A stretch of 64,000 nt of DNA from a virus, in the IMG/VR virus record IMGVR_UViG_3300044729_001198, positions 62,001 through 126,000 of that record. One strand, given 5' to 3'. The translations under genes were made by a program, and so were the position numbers. Under the pieces are notes generated by a model that saw only the letters and a program-made list of their open reading frames with translations, made no database searches and was not told the origin of the DNA. Shown piece by piece: positions 1 to 8,472 of this stretch; the stretch's first letter is position 1, and the number at the start of each line of letters is the position of its first letter.

Positions 1-67
1 CTATTGAATTTGCTAATGTTGATTTACCACTGCCGGGCAATCCTCTTAATAAAAATAACTCTTTCAT
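1..67 (-). CDS. P-loop kinase, N-terminal fragment (runs off window)
   Basis: The gene begins at the ATG complementary to 65-67 and leaves the window after 22 codons. The visible residues contain a Walker A loop, GLPGSGKST, close to the N-terminus, as in small phage nucleoside, polynucleotide or zeta-type kinases of the AAA_33 kind. The start overlaps the stop of the upstream metallophosphoesterase by ATGA, so the two are translationally coupled. Which substrate it phosphorylates cannot be told from this fragment. Confidence 0.75.
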   Translation of the reverse strand, partial: MKELFLLRGLPGSGKSTLANSI

Positions 68-714
68 ATTAATCTTTTTTCGTGATGGTCTTTAGGTAAA
101 CATAATTTTTTAATAGGTCGGTCTTTTAACAAGTCTAAAATTTCAACAAGTTCGATTGGGTATAGTTCGTTACCATCCATACCAACATCCATAGCACGAC
201 CCTCGGCAATACGATGTTGTGGATACAGGTGACAATGACCATGTAAGTGCATTATACCAGCATTCATGTTATCCCAACTTGCAATTGGATAATGCATACA
301 CACAAATGAAAACTTATCTACAAATTTACCATTTGGGATTCGTAAGTCAAGATACAAATACTCATGGATTGACTTGAACAACCTCTGAATGTTTTCTTTA
401 TTTCTACGAATGTGGTGGTCGTGGTTACCAAGAACCAAGTGTATGTTTTTACAAAGAATCCTATTCCTAAACTCTTCAATCTTATCAAACCCACCAAACG
501 ACCAATCTCCCATGTGAATCAAAACATCGTTTTCACCCACCACCTCGTTGATGTTGTTCACAATAGCATCGTTCATCTCTTCAATAGAATCAAAGTGACG
601 AGCGGTATCATCAGCATCCTTCCAATTCGTGGTAGCTGAACAAATGTTTGCGTGACTATAATGGGTATCGGATGTGAACCACAATCGTTGACCCTTTTCT
701 AATACTAATTTCAT
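64..714 (-). CDS. Calcineurin-like metallophosphoesterase
   Basis: This 216-residue protein has the ordered metal-binding motifs of the metallophosphoesterase superfamily: SDTHYSH near residue 15, GDWSFGG near 68, GNHDHH near 96 and a C-terminal HLHGHCH near 158. It should be a cytoplasmic dinuclear-metal phosphoesterase acting on phosphomonoesters or diesters. The substrate is unknown. The start codon lies only 4 nt after the -7 box of its promoter, so the mRNA may be nearly leaderless. It is followed by a P-loop kinase, which hints at an end-processing or nucleotide-repair pair, but this is inference. Confidence 0.88.
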   Translation of the reverse strand: MKLVLEKGQRLWFTSDTHYSHANICSATTNWKDADDTARHFDSIEEMNDAIVNNINEVVGENDVLIHMGDWSFGGFDKIEEFRNRILCKNIHLVLGNHDHHIRRNKENIQRLFKSIHEYLYLDLRIPNGKFVDKFSFVCMHYPIASWDNMNAGIMHLHGHCHLYPQHRIAEGRAMDVGMDGNELYPIELVEILDLLKDRPIKKLCLPKDHHEKRLI

Positions 715-718
715 AATA

Positions 719-750
719 CAAATGTAAATAAAAAAGGGGACTTAAACAAG
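719..750 (-). promoter_or_regulatory. Bacteroidota-type promoter inside a terminator
   Basis: The -7 box TACATTTG and -33 CTTG are 20 nt apart. The CTTG lies within the arm and loop of the terminator hairpin that ends the hsp20 unit. A tandem TTAACA repeat sits just upstream (about 758-775). Confidence 0.7.
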
Positions 751-758
751 CCCCCTTT
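730..758 (-). terminator. Rho-independent terminator after hsp20
   Basis: Stem AAAGGGG/CCCCTTT with inner CTT/AAG, followed on the minus strand by a run of six T. The same hairpin recurs at 8677-8706, and a weaker copy lies at 6244-6270. Confidence 0.8.
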
Positions 759-777
759 GTTAAAAAATTGTTAAGTT

Positions 778-1128
778 TTACTTTATCTTAACACGAACGG
801 ATTCTTTTTTAGAACTTTTAACTTTGGGGATTCTAACAATCAAAATACCATTCTTTAATTCAGCCGTAGTTGATTCGGTATCAAAGCTTGAATTAATCTT
901 GTACTTACGAGAAAAATGTCTAACTGAATTTTCAGCGTTCATAACCAAGACTCCCTCTTCAATGTTAATTGATACTTCGTCTTTTTCAAAACCGGGAATT
1001 TCAAATTCCATTTTTAATTCTGAATCAGTAACTTCCATGTGGTCATTTCTGATATCATAGTTTGTAGCAGCTGTTGACCACAAACTAAAATCTTTGTCGT
1101 CTAATAGATGTTTTAATAACGATGTCAT
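778..1128 (-). CDS. Small heat-shock protein (Hsp20/alpha-crystallin)
   Basis: This 116-residue protein carries an alpha-crystallin domain: the beta-strand MEFEIPGFEKDEVSINIEEG, then LVMNAEN, and the closing GILIVRIPK strand. It ends in a short basic tail with a VRVKIK motif in place of the usual IXI. It should form ATP-independent holdase oligomers. I place the start at the inner Met (ATGACATCG) because AAGGAG lies at the right distance before it. The upstream in-frame ATG at 1155 has no such site. It is one of five proteostasis genes in the window (GroEL, GroES, J protein, ClpS-like). Confidence 0.9.
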   Translation of the reverse strand: MTSLLKHLLDDKDFSLWSTAATNYDIRNDHMEVTDSELKMEFEIPGFEKDEVSINIEEGVLVMNAENSVRHFSRKYKINSSFDTESTTAELKNGILIVRIPKVKSSKKESVRVKIK

Positions 1129-1194
1129 AAATTTCTCCTTTTTTTGATATACCATTTACCAATGTCATACCAATCTTAATTTCATGACATATTG

Positions 1195-1530
1195 TCAGTT
1201 AACTGACCTTGCTGGTGTAGTTCCAATCAGGTTATATATGTCAACATTTCCTTTATTCTCACGAAATGTCAGGATTAACCCATCCATCATAAAAGTTCCT
1301 ATGGTCTTTTTTCTTAAAACAGCATCATCACACTTTATAAGAAATGCATTTTCAGTAATAATAACATCTATATCTAACGGATGTGATTGAGGTGAATTGA
1401 AATCAATACCATCAATAGTTTCAGAGTCGTAATTAAAGAACTCATAGATGTATTCTAATTTATCTGTATCTGACATCGACATGAAGAAATCAAACTCTTC
1501 AGCATCCCAAATCCAATCAGAGTCTTCCAT
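1195..1530 (-). CDS. Hypothetical acidic protein
   Basis: This 111-residue, strongly acidic protein has no family I recognise. Its N-terminus is rich in Asp, Glu, Trp and Phe. A beta-rich segment follows (VIITENAFLIKC, then GTFMMDGLILTF). The start is chosen at the Met preceded by GGAGGG rather than the Met 15 nt upstream. Confidence 0.65.
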   Translation of the reverse strand: MEDSDWIWDAEEFDFFMSMSDTDKLEYIYEFFNYDSETIDGIDFNSPQSHPLDIDVIITENAFLIKCDDAVLRKKTIGTFMMDGLILTFRENKGNVDIYNLIGTTPARSVN

Positions 1531-1559
1531 ATACAACCCTCCCATATTATATAAGTATT

Positions 1560-1913
1560 TTATTTATGGGATTTGTATATGTCATTCAAAAAAAGTAAAC
1601 CCTCTTTAGACATTGCGGTTTCTGATTCTGAAATATAATCCATACAAATTTTTATAAAATTTTTAGAAAATTCATCGGTTACTTTCCAATACACTTCAGT
1701 TAGCTTATCCATCATACGAACCTTATACTCTTCCGATATTGGAGTATCTGATGTTAGATACATTTTAACTTTAGATGATACTATAGTAAAAACGGGGTCT
1801 CGTTTATCTCTTATGATTTCGATGACCCCGCTTGTACCTGTTAACCAATCTTTTAAATCTGAAGATTCAGAATCAGACCCCATGTTCACTATCTTACTAA
1901 TAAGGTCTGCCAT
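1560..1913 (-). CDS. Hypothetical protein
   Basis: A 117-residue predicted soluble helical protein of unknown function with no motif I recognise. It starts 4 nt after the stop of its upstream neighbour and belongs to the run of small unknown genes at 1.2-4.6 kb. Confidence 0.65.
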   Translation of the reverse strand: MADLISKIVNMGSDSESSDLKDWLTGTSGVIEIIRDKRDPVFTIVSSKVKMYLTSDTPISEEYKVRMMDKLTEVYWKVTDEFSKNFIKICMDYISESETAMSKEGLLFLNDIYKSHK

Positions 1914-1917
1914 CTTT

Positions 1918-2220
1918 TTAATTTAAAGTACCAATTCTAAATCTTTTTTGTGAACTTGTCACAGCATCATCCAAGGTGTGAATGATTCTTTCAGCCTCTG
2001 CTTTAGTAATAGCAATTTCATGATTACCAACAATCAGCATACCAATTTCAGTAGCGTTACGAATTGGATAGTCTTCCGGTTTTAAATCTGGATTAAATTG
2101 AAAGTCAATTGTATTCCATTTAGAACCAAAGGCTTTTTCCAAACGAGCTTCTTCAGATGACGCTACACCAAAAGCATTATTAACGAAGCTTTTGTGATTT
2201 GTTTTATTGTATTTTTGCAT
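1918..2220 (-). CDS. Hypothetical protein
   Basis: A 100-residue unknown protein with a basic N-terminus and a helical C-terminus (AEAERIIHTLDDAV). A TATTTAT motif lies 22 nt upstream of the start (2243-2249). The gene is followed after 4 nt by another unknown gene. Confidence 0.65.
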   Translation of the reverse strand: MQKYNKTNHKSFVNNAFGVASSEEARLEKAFGSKWNTIDFQFNPDLKPEDYPIRNATEIGMLIVGNHEIAITKAEAERIIHTLDDAVTSSQKRFRIGTLN

Positions 2221-2270
2221 AACGATATAAATTTATTTGATAATAAATATCGTCACCAACATTAATAAAA

Positions 2271-2567
2271 CTAATTCTTTCGATTCCTACGAGATAATCT
2301 CATGAATTTTTTCTCGTTTTGTTCGAACTCCATTTTATCAGGATGAGTTCTCATAATATTTTGGCTTGTACGAATTGTTTCGGCAGCCCAATGCCAAGCT
2401 GAAGCTACATTGTCTTGTGGTGGTATCATGAATTCTTCACCAATATAAGAACCCATTCCATCCGACACATAGAACTTACCATCGTTGGTTATTTTGGTTG
2501 TAGCATTTGGGTACTTATTCAGCACCTTCTTCTTCAGTCGAAGAAACTTCTTCTTGTCCACTTGCAT
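2271..2567 (-). CDS. Conserved-looking hypothetical phage protein
   Basis: A 98-residue protein, Lys/Arg-rich at both ends, with a central glycine-containing segment (DGKFYVSDGMGSYIGEEF) and a helix with two Trp. It has the look of a small phage protein but I cannot name it. Its first 17 codons overlap the end of the upstream gene in another frame. Confidence 0.65.
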   Translation of the reverse strand: MQVDKKKFLRLKKKVLNKYPNATTKITNDGKFYVSDGMGSYIGEEFMIPPQDNVASAWHWAAETIRTSQNIMRTHPDKMEFEQNEKKFMRLSRRNRKN

Positions 2568-2769
2568 TTTTTAATGTTTTTGTCAATCCTTTAATAATGT
2601 GATTTGGGCTAAGTTCTTTGTTTACCGAACAATTCTCAACAAGTTTACCATTCTCAAGAACTACTGAATAAATGATACCTCGTTTTAATCGGCTAATTTG
2701 AGTGATGGTGCCCACTCGGTGGACACCATTAACTCGAACTACAACTTGGTCTTTAACCGAGTAACTCAT
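2515..2769 (-). CDS. Small SH3/KOW-like hypothetical protein
   Basis: This 84-residue protein has an N-terminal beta pattern (DQVVVRVNGVHRVGTITQI, then IIYSVVLENGKLVE) like KOW/Tudor-type barrels that bind RNA or protein. An acidic tail (EEVSSTEEEGAE) overlaps the next gene out of frame. The fold assignment is by strand pattern only. The gene overlaps the upstream one by ATGA. Confidence 0.6.
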   Translation of the reverse strand: MSYSVKDQVVVRVNGVHRVGTITQISRLKRGIIYSVVLENGKLVENCSVNKELSPNHIIKGLTKTLKNASGQEEVSSTEEEGAE

Positions 2770-2966
2770 GCAATTACCTTAACGATTTTTGTTTCAATAA
2801 CTGCGGTTACCTCGAATTCAAGATTTGAACCTTGGAATTCTTCAACCACCTTAACTTCAGCGTCCGTAACCGATACCGCATCTACGAGGTATTGTTCAGT
2901 TACTTTTTTAACACGTCCTTTGTCATCTTCATGATGAACTTTCACTTTTGCGATGTAATAAGCCAT
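2766..2966 (-). CDS. Hypothetical protein
   Basis: A 66-residue protein, predicted beta-alpha-beta (VKVHHEDDKGRVKKVTEQYLV, then ELEFEVTAVIE-like strands). I do not recognise a family. It is coupled by ATGA overlap to the SH3/KOW-like gene. Confidence 0.65.
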   Translation of the reverse strand: MAYYIAKVKVHHEDDKGRVKKVTEQYLVDAVSVTDAEVKVVEEFQGSNLEFEVTAVIETKIVKVIA

Positions 2967-3007
2967 AATTTATTTGTTTTTATTTGGTTTTAATAATTAG
3001 TGTTGGG

Positions 3008-3370
3008 TTAAAAAAATTTATTATCCGAACCATCACCCAACATACTTTTGATGATATCTGATATAGCCTTACCTTCTTCAGTAGCCCTATAACCAAGCTG
3101 ACCATTTTCGTCAATATGCATTTGAATCAATCCATGGTCGGACAAGTAGTCTACGATAGTATTGAATTGCCAGTCTCTATAGTCATTTAAGCAATCCAAT
3201 AATATAATGGTTAATCGTGTATTTTCATTTGCGTCATATAATCGTTGTTCTAAAAACTCAAGGAACTTAAATCGGTCATCGATTTGATTTAGTTTGTAAA
3301 AGTTTTCGTTCTCCAATAAAAGAACTACCTTTGCTACCATTTCTTGAAACTCATCTGGCTCCCAACTCAT
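3008..3370 (-). CDS. Hypothetical protein
   Basis: A 120-residue, mostly helical protein of unknown function. The C-terminal half (IVDYLSDHGLIQMHIDENG) resembles a winged-helix pattern, but no DNA-binding call is justified. It overlaps the upstream gene by 20 nt. Confidence 0.6.
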   Translation of the reverse strand: MSWEPDEFQEMVAKVVLLLENENFYKLNQIDDRFKFLEFLEQRLYDANENTRLTIILLDCLNDYRDWQFNTIVDYLSDHGLIQMHIDENGQLGYRATEEGKAISDIIKSMLGDGSDNKFF

Positions 3371-3536
3371 GTTCTTCTTTTTTTAGTTGTTCAAGAAACC
3401 TAATAGATTCTACACTACCAATCAAAGCATCAGCCGATGCAAATCGTTTTAAGACATATTCAGACCCATAGTCATAAACCATTTGTTGTAGAATATCAAT
3501 TGTTGGAACTATCTTTTTATTAAATCCCATCTTCAT
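3351..3536 (-). CDS. Hypothetical protein
   Basis: A 61-residue helical protein of unknown function, overlapping both neighbours by about 20 nt. This packing is typical of the early small-gene runs here. Confidence 0.55.
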   Translation of the reverse strand: MKMGFNKKIVPTIDILQQMVYDYGSEYVLKRFASADALIGSVESIRFLEQLKKEEHELGAR

Positions 3537-3804
3537 TTGATTTTAAACGTTCAGCCATCATTCGATTTGATTCTTGTCTATATTCTTTAGCCATCTTATT
3601 TAGATTCTTATGATGGTCATCCGTAATTTTAGAACCACGGTTTGCAGCATCAATATAAGCGTATCTTTTTAAATAGTAACCGGGAAGAGGTGCTGAGAAT
3701 TGTTTAAGATATTCAGCCTTTCCATCAAGGTATTCCATCAAAGCGTCATCTGATAACGACTCCAACTGATGGTCACTCAATTCATTTTTAGGGTCATATT
3801 TCAT
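3520..3804 (-). CDS. Hypothetical protein (start corrected)
   Basis: A 94-residue charged helical protein of unknown function. An in-frame ATG exists at 3819, but it lies inside the -7 box of the promoter, so the first usable Met is at 3804 (MKYDPKNE), 4 nt after the box. The transcript may therefore be leaderless. Confidence 0.65.
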   Translation of the reverse strand: MKYDPKNELSDHQLESLSDDALMEYLDGKAEYLKQFSAPLPGYYLKRYAYIDAANRGSKITDDHHKNLNKMAKEYRQESNRMMAERLKSNEDGI

Positions 3805-3808
3805 ATTA

Positions 3809-3839
3809 CAAATATACAAAATTAATTTGATATATCAAA
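3809..3839 (-). promoter_or_regulatory. Bacteroidota-type promoter
   Basis: -7 TATATTTG and -33 TTTG separated by 19 nt, directly in front of the gene ending at 3520. Confidence 0.75.
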
Positions 3840-4125
3840 ATGGTATTTTTGTTGATGAAGCGTAAGATTCACCTTCTACAATTTCAAATCTGAAATCGTT
3901 TTCATTTTTCCAAATGGTAATACGAAATCCATCACCAGTTCCTACCGCCTGACACCATCCCTTGTAATCAGGTTTTGGTCCGGCTGTTCCTGGAAGATTC
4001 TCATTGTAATGTGCTCTGAACCTACCATGGGCTCGTAGCTTACCAATAACGTTAGATTCTCCATAGTTTTGAACATGAGATTCTCGTAACTTATTTAATT
4101 CTTCTTTATCTTTTAATCTTGACAT
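3835..4125 (-). CDS. Hypothetical protein
   Basis: A 96-residue basic protein of unknown function. The N-terminus is helical and Arg/Lys-rich. The C-terminus is beta-like (GDGFRITIWKNENDFRFEIV). Confidence 0.65.
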   Translation of the reverse strand: MSRLKDKEELNKLRESHVQNYGESNVIGKLRAHGRFRAHYNENLPGTAGPKPDYKGWCQAVGTGDGFRITIWKNENDFRFEIVEGESYASSTKIPF

Positions 4126-4136
4126 ATACTTAAAAA

Positions 4137-4568
4137 TTAAACACCCATACCACGTCTACGCATCAATTCTTGACAGTAAAAATCATATAGGTCTTCCAAC
4201 TCCATAGGTTCTTCATTCATCATTTCATCCCACAAATCAAAACCAAACGTTTCTATTAGTTTAGTTCGTAATTGGTGCAACATCATCACTTCATTCTTAT
4301 GCGCTTCCTCAAACAACTTTAAAGCCCGAACACGAAGCATTCTACCAGCATCATATGCGCTTTGTAAGCGATTTGATTCATCATTACCACCATATGATTC
4401 ATATGCTAAATTGAAACGGATAGAGGCCTGACGTTGAGCCTCTTCCGCTTCGGTGTAATAATGAGAGTAGTTAAAGTCACCGTTGATGATTTTGTCATAC
4501 AAGTCTGCTGTTTCGGGAAGCATCTTGCGTTTTCCTTTTGTCCACCAACGATATTTGTTATACGCCAT
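4137..4568 (-). CDS. Hypothetical protein
   Basis: A 143-residue helical, Glu/Arg-rich protein of unknown function, transcribed after tRNA-Met. No catalytic motif is visible. Confidence 0.65.
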   Translation of the reverse strand: MAYNKYRWWTKGKRKMLPETADLYDKIINGDFNYSHYYTEAEEAQRQASIRFNLAYESYGGNDESNRLQSAYDAGRMLRVRALKLFEEAHKNEVMMLHQLRTKLIETFGFDLWDEMMNEEPMELEDLYDFYCQELMRRRGMGV

Positions 4569-4587
4569 AATTTCTTTTATTTTTTTG

Positions 4588-4660
4588 TGGACCTGGTAGG
4601 ATTTGAACCTACGACCAACTGATTATGAGTCAGCTGCTCTGACCGCTGAGCTACAGGTCC
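4588..4660 (-). tRNA. tRNA-Met (CAT)
   Basis: A full cloverleaf of 73 nt. The acceptor GGACCTG pairs with CAGGTCC, the anticodon loop is CTCATAA, and the T-loop TTCAAAT is canonical. The first pair is G-C, so this is an elongator or a CAT tRNA modified to read AUA (Ile). The sequence alone does not decide. It stands apart from the main RNA island. Confidence 0.92.
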
Positions 4661-4678
4661 TTGAGTCATAACCCTTAA

Positions 4679-5944
4679 TTAGAATGGGTTAGACAAGTCC
4701 ATGTTAGGGTCGGTATTGAAGAGGTCTTCATTGACGTTCTGATTGATGAACTTTTGAACGAATTGTTTCATGTAAACTCGTTCTGACTGAGCACCACCAG
4801 CATTCTCAAAGAATGGGTAGATGGTAATTTCTGCAGCTTCTTGAAGAGAGAATCCATCGTAAAGAAGAGACCCCATCTCAACAGCAGCCCGTGTAGAAAG
4901 TGAGTTAGACAATTTCGGAGATTCTGACATCACCTCTGAACGAGTCATCGAAGTGATTTCTGCGATAGCCTCGATGTCGCCTTTGTGAACCGATGGGTAC
5001 ATCATCTGAAGAAGTTCAGATTCTTGTTCTTTGGTCAAGGTATCCATTTCAATGACAGTGAATCGGTCAAGGATGGCGCGGTCAAGCATTCGAGTGGCGG
5101 TGTACTCATTACCGATGTTAGCGGAAGCGATAAATGAAACACCCTCGGCGACCTTAACAACTGGTGAATCAGCAGCCTCGTCAAGACGTAAGTATCGTTG
5201 ACCTTGGTCAAGGACAGTCATCAAGATGTTCCAAGCCTCTGGATGAGCACGAGTAATCTCGTCAAGAACCACAACCGTGTTAGGGGTCTGAATGGCCTTA
5301 ACAAACGGAGATGGGTTAAAGACAGTACCTTTGGCCGCCTCAAATTGAGTATTACCAATCAAGGTACTTCGTGGGTCTTGAGTAGCACCCAAGTTGATAA
5401 TGAATGTGTTGTAACCCTCAAGGGAGTTAGCAGCAGCCTTAGCCGCCATGGTCTTACCACAACCAGCAGGACCGGTCATCATGATGTTCTTACCACGGAT
5501 AATGTTACGAAGTAGATACTTCCACTTCAAAGATTCCATAAACAACATTTTAGGTTTCAATTCACTAGCTTCATTGTGAATAAAGTTCATAACATCCGAA
5601 GCAATCGGAGCGGAGACTACATTAGGTTTTCCTTCGACAGGCATAAATTTAAATTGTTCTAAACCACCATTTGGTTTAGAGAAGTTCATAACGGGCTCAG
5701 CCCCATTGATTTTTTCAGCAGGCACTCGACCATAAGCAAGTTCACCACTTGTAAGATTACCTACGACACGGATTTTGAAACCGAATCGGTCAGGGTGTTT
5801 AGCAGCACCACGAGCACGTTTATAAAGGGATGTCCCAACCTCATTCAGAGCGGGCACGTTAAAAAGATTACCGGCGCTGTCTTGAAACAACAACACACCA
5901 TTCAACTCGACAATTTTTCCGAAAACTTGTTTTTGATTTTTCAT
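4679..5944 (-). CDS. MoxR/CobS-like AAA+ ATPase
   Basis: This 421-residue ATPase has Walker A GPAGCGKT at about 158-165, Walker B VVVLDE at about 224-229 and a downstream sensor/arginine-finger region (NIGNEYTATRMLDRAILDRF), as in MoxR and cobaltochelatase CobS proteins. Such ATPases work with VWA-domain partners to remodel or insert metal into protein targets. The next gene upstream but one encodes exactly such a partner. The N-terminal 120 residues are unlike the family core. The start is set at the second Met of the ATGAGAGTTATG leader shared by several genes here. Confidence 0.88.
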   Translation of the reverse strand: MKNQKQVFGKIVELNGVLLFQDSAGNLFNVPALNEVGTSLYKRARGAAKHPDRFGFKIRVVGNLTSGELAYGRVPAEKINGAEPVMNFSKPNGGLEQFKFMPVEGKPNVVSAPIASDVMNFIHNEASELKPKMLFMESLKWKYLLRNIIRGKNIMMTGPAGCGKTMAAKAAANSLEGYNTFIINLGATQDPRSTLIGNTQFEAAKGTVFNPSPFVKAIQTPNTVVVLDEITRAHPEAWNILMTVLDQGQRYLRLDEAADSPVVKVAEGVSFIASANIGNEYTATRMLDRAILDRFTVIEMDTLTKEQESELLQMMYPSVHKGDIEAIAEITSMTRSEVMSESPKLSNSLSTRAAVEMGSLLYDGFSLQEAAEITIYPFFENAGGAQSERVYMKQFVQKFINQNVNEDLFNTDPNMDLSNPF

Positions 5945-5966
5945 AACTCTCATTTTTTATTACAGT

Positions 5967-5999
5967 GTAAAGATAACATATTTATTTGACATTTCCAAG
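5967..5999 (-). promoter_or_regulatory. Promoter of the MoxR-like gene
   Basis: -7 TATCTTTAC and -33 CTTG with a 20-nt spacer. The leader ends in GAGAGTT before the start codon. Confidence 0.7.
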
Positions 6000-6018
6000 C
6001 AAATCTTGAAAAAAGTTA

Positions 6019-6210
6019 TTAACATTTTTTATTTTTTTCGAAGGCGGACAACATACCAACACCACCACCCATACTCATCATTACGGCCATAGCCATCTCA
6101 TTTAAGGGGTCAGCGAAGTAAACGTATTCTTGAACTTTACCAGCCATCAGACCATACATAAGGCCAAAACACACAAGGCCAAAAACGAAGGGGATTAAAT
6201 TAACTTTCAT
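6019..6210 (-). CDS. Small two-segment membrane protein
   Basis: A 63-residue protein with two hydrophobic stretches (LIPFVFGLVCFGLMYGLMAG, then MAMAVMMSMGGGVGMLSAF) and a short basic C-terminus, so probably a two-pass inner membrane protein. Its function is unknown. It sits between the VWA and MoxR genes and may act with them. The start is the second Met of the ATGAGAGATATG leader. Confidence 0.65.
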   Translation of the reverse strand: MKVNLIPFVFGLVCFGLMYGLMAGKVQEYVYFADPLNEMAMAVMMSMGGGVGMLSAFEKNKKC

Positions 6211-6229
6211 ATCTCTCATTGATTACAGA

Positions 6230-6262
6230 GTAAAGGTAATACTAATTGGGGACTTAAACAAG
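6230..6262 (-). promoter_or_regulatory. Promoter overlapping a hairpin
   Basis: -7 TACCTTTAC and -33 CTTG with a 20-nt spacer. The CTTG is inside the hairpin ATTGGGG...CCCCAAT (6244-6270). Tandem TTAACA-like elements lie at about 6270-6290. Confidence 0.72.
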
Positions 6263-6282
6263 CCCCCAATGTTATTAAATTG

Positions 6283-8415
6283 TTAAATGTTAACTTGGAA
6301 TTTTTCATTCAATGTTTTAGCAAGTTCTGATACTTGAGTCACGTTGATGAATGCGGCGTCCTTACCATACATCTTGCGGAATTGTTCACCACCACTCTGG
6401 CCGTAGCTATCCGTGATAAAGTAAGAAAGTACATTCACACCATACGAACGAATTTTCTTAACTTGGTCTGCGGTGTGGTTGACCGCTTGGTCACCACAGT
6501 AGTTGATGTCCGAGTTATCGAAACCGGGGTAACCATCGGAGAAGTTAATAAAGTAGGTATCAGTACCTTTCTTTACTTGAGTCAATTGTTTCATGATTGC
6601 CTCAAAACACAAACCCTCTGGTGTAGTACCATCGTACACAATGTGTTTAAAGAGTTGTTGAATCTTTGAAAACTTATCCTTACGACTATCATAAGCAATC
6701 AGAACCAATGGTTGGTATTTACCATTTCGGTTGTTGTGGATGGCGCGGTAAGAAATCACAACATCCATGTTTTGAGTCATTGAAGCAGCCTTAGCGATTG
6801 CGACAGCGGCAACTTGAGTATTGTCCCATTTAGAACCACCCATAGACGAACTTGCGTCAATTGTGATGTGAAGTAAAGCGGGATTGACTTGGGTGGCCAT
6901 GGTACGTTCGAAGATGTCAAAGTTACCAAACCCAATCTCATGAATCATACGACCACTCAAACGACCTGATTTCATTCGTGGAGTAACCAGTGAACGTTCT
7001 TCGTTACGAGTCTTGAGCTTTTTACCAAGTAGAGTACCCAAAGCAATACCTTTCTTAACATTCTCATCACCACGATTGACGTAGTGAGAATAATTGGTCA
7101 ACATACCAACCAAGTTGGACTCAATGAGATTCTTGGTCAAGTTGTTGATAATGTAAGTTTCAGTACCACCTGACTTTTGATTACCATACCAACCTTGTTG
7201 AAGATTCTTACCAGTAACTTCAGTCTGAATGTCAGCCTTATCAAGTGATTCGACTTTTTTAGAATCCGATTTACTTAACTTGGTTTTCTTAACCTCACCC
7301 TCTTGGAACTCTTTTTGTTTCTCGATAGCCTTTTTAAGTTGGTCAAGTTGTTTTTGAGTAAGACCATCCAAGTTACCACCAGCCCCATTTGAGTTAGAAC
7401 CGCCGGTAGGACTACCTTTCTCATTTGAGTCGGAGTTACCATTAGCTTCAGAGTCAGACTCCGAGTTAGATTTCATCGACTCACCACCACCACTAGCAGT
7501 CATACCTTGTGACTGGTTGGTAGCAGACTCTTCCATATCACCACTCATTGGTGAATTACCATTCTCACCCCCACCATTCTCACCAGACTCACCCGAGCCA
7601 GAGGATTGTTGTTGTGACTGACGAGTTGGAATGTTTTTTTCGATAATCATAAAAATCTCACCAGCAACCTCAAGAGCATCCCATGAATTTTTCAATCGAG
7701 AAATGTTACGAAGGTCAAGAACATTCCAAATCTCACGAAGACCATTCAAAGCATCAAGGTCACGATTTGAGTTTGTTAAGTTGATAATTCGGAACATATA
7801 AGAACCCCAATCTTCAGAACGATACTCTGATGATTGAAGACCTTTATCGATGATTGGAGCGTGGAAGTATTTGTCATACATTGACTGATAGTAACCACGA
7901 TAACCAGGAGCGGTGGTGAAGATAAAGTTGTCAATCCGGCGGTCCTCAACATAGTTAAGTAAGGACTTGAGATTCTCAATAGCGTAATGTGACACCCACG
8001 ATTGACTATCGAACCCATACTTTTGTTTAAGGAACTCGATATCAATTGATTGGGGAAGGTAGTTGTCACGAACCATAGCTTTAAGCGTCATAAAGTCCGT
8101 GAGTTTAATGTGAGAACCCTCGTGTAGAGCAAGACCCACAGTAGGGTCAAAGTCATCACCATCCATCTTAGCGGAGATAACAACCGACTTACCATCGGTG
8201 TAGGAATCACCACCCTTGTCATCAAAATGAACTGGAATCGATTGGCCAGTAACAATAGAAACGAAGTTAGAAATCGAACGTTTGTACGATACTAACTTCA
8301 TGATATCAGACGATTTACGTTCGATAGCATTTTTATCGTTGACTGAATAATCATCTTCGAACAACGATTTGTCCATCCAAAAGGATGAATAACTTGAATA
8401 CTTATTTTTCTTCAT
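6283..8415 (-). CDS. VWA-domain protein with HExxH motif (MoxR/CobT-type partner)
   Basis: A 710-residue protein in three parts. An N-terminal domain holds the zincin-like motif HEGSH at 98-102. A low-complexity Gly/Ser/Asn/Lys-rich linker covers about 280-370. A C-terminal VWA domain has the MIDAS motif DASSSMGG starting at Asp520 and a downstream Thr and Asp (DGTTPEG, NFSDGYP). This layout matches CobT/MoxR-associated VWA proteins, which pair with AAA+ ATPases such as the one encoded just downstream. The HEGSH motif suggests metal binding or proteolysis, but activity is unproven. It is the largest gene in the window. Confidence 0.85.
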   Translation of the reverse strand: MKKNKYSSYSSFWMDKSLFEDDYSVNDKNAIERKSSDIMKLVSYKRSISNFVSIVTGQSIPVHFDDKGGDSYTDGKSVVISAKMDGDDFDPTVGLALHEGSHIKLTDFMTLKAMVRDNYLPQSIDIEFLKQKYGFDSQSWVSHYAIENLKSLLNYVEDRRIDNFIFTTAPGYRGYYQSMYDKYFHAPIIDKGLQSSEYRSEDWGSYMFRIINLTNSNRDLDALNGLREIWNVLDLRNISRLKNSWDALEVAGEIFMIIEKNIPTRQSQQQSSGSGESGENGGGENGNSPMSGDMEESATNQSQGMTASGGGESMKSNSESDSEANGNSDSNEKGSPTGGSNSNGAGGNLDGLTQKQLDQLKKAIEKQKEFQEGEVKKTKLSKSDSKKVESLDKADIQTEVTGKNLQQGWYGNQKSGGTETYIINNLTKNLIESNLVGMLTNYSHYVNRGDENVKKGIALGTLLGKKLKTRNEERSLVTPRMKSGRLSGRMIHEIGFGNFDIFERTMATQVNPALLHITIDASSSMGGSKWDNTQVAAVAIAKAASMTQNMDVVISYRAIHNNRNGKYQPLVLIAYDSRKDKFSKIQQLFKHIVYDGTTPEGLCFEAIMKQLTQVKKGTDTYFINFSDGYPGFDNSDINYCGDQAVNHTADQVKKIRSYGVNVLSYFITDSYGQSGGEQFRKMYGKDAAFINVTQVSELAKTLNEKFQVNI

Positions 8416-8431
8416 AACTCTCATTTACAGT

Positions 8432-8464
8432 GTAAAGATAATAAAAATAGTTGACAATACCAAA
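8432..8464 (-). promoter_or_regulatory. Promoter of the VWA gene
   Basis: -7 TATCTTTAC and -33 TTTG with a 20-nt spacer, and tandem TTAACA repeats just upstream (about 8469-8487). Confidence 0.75.
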
Positions 8465-8472
8465 TCCCAATG

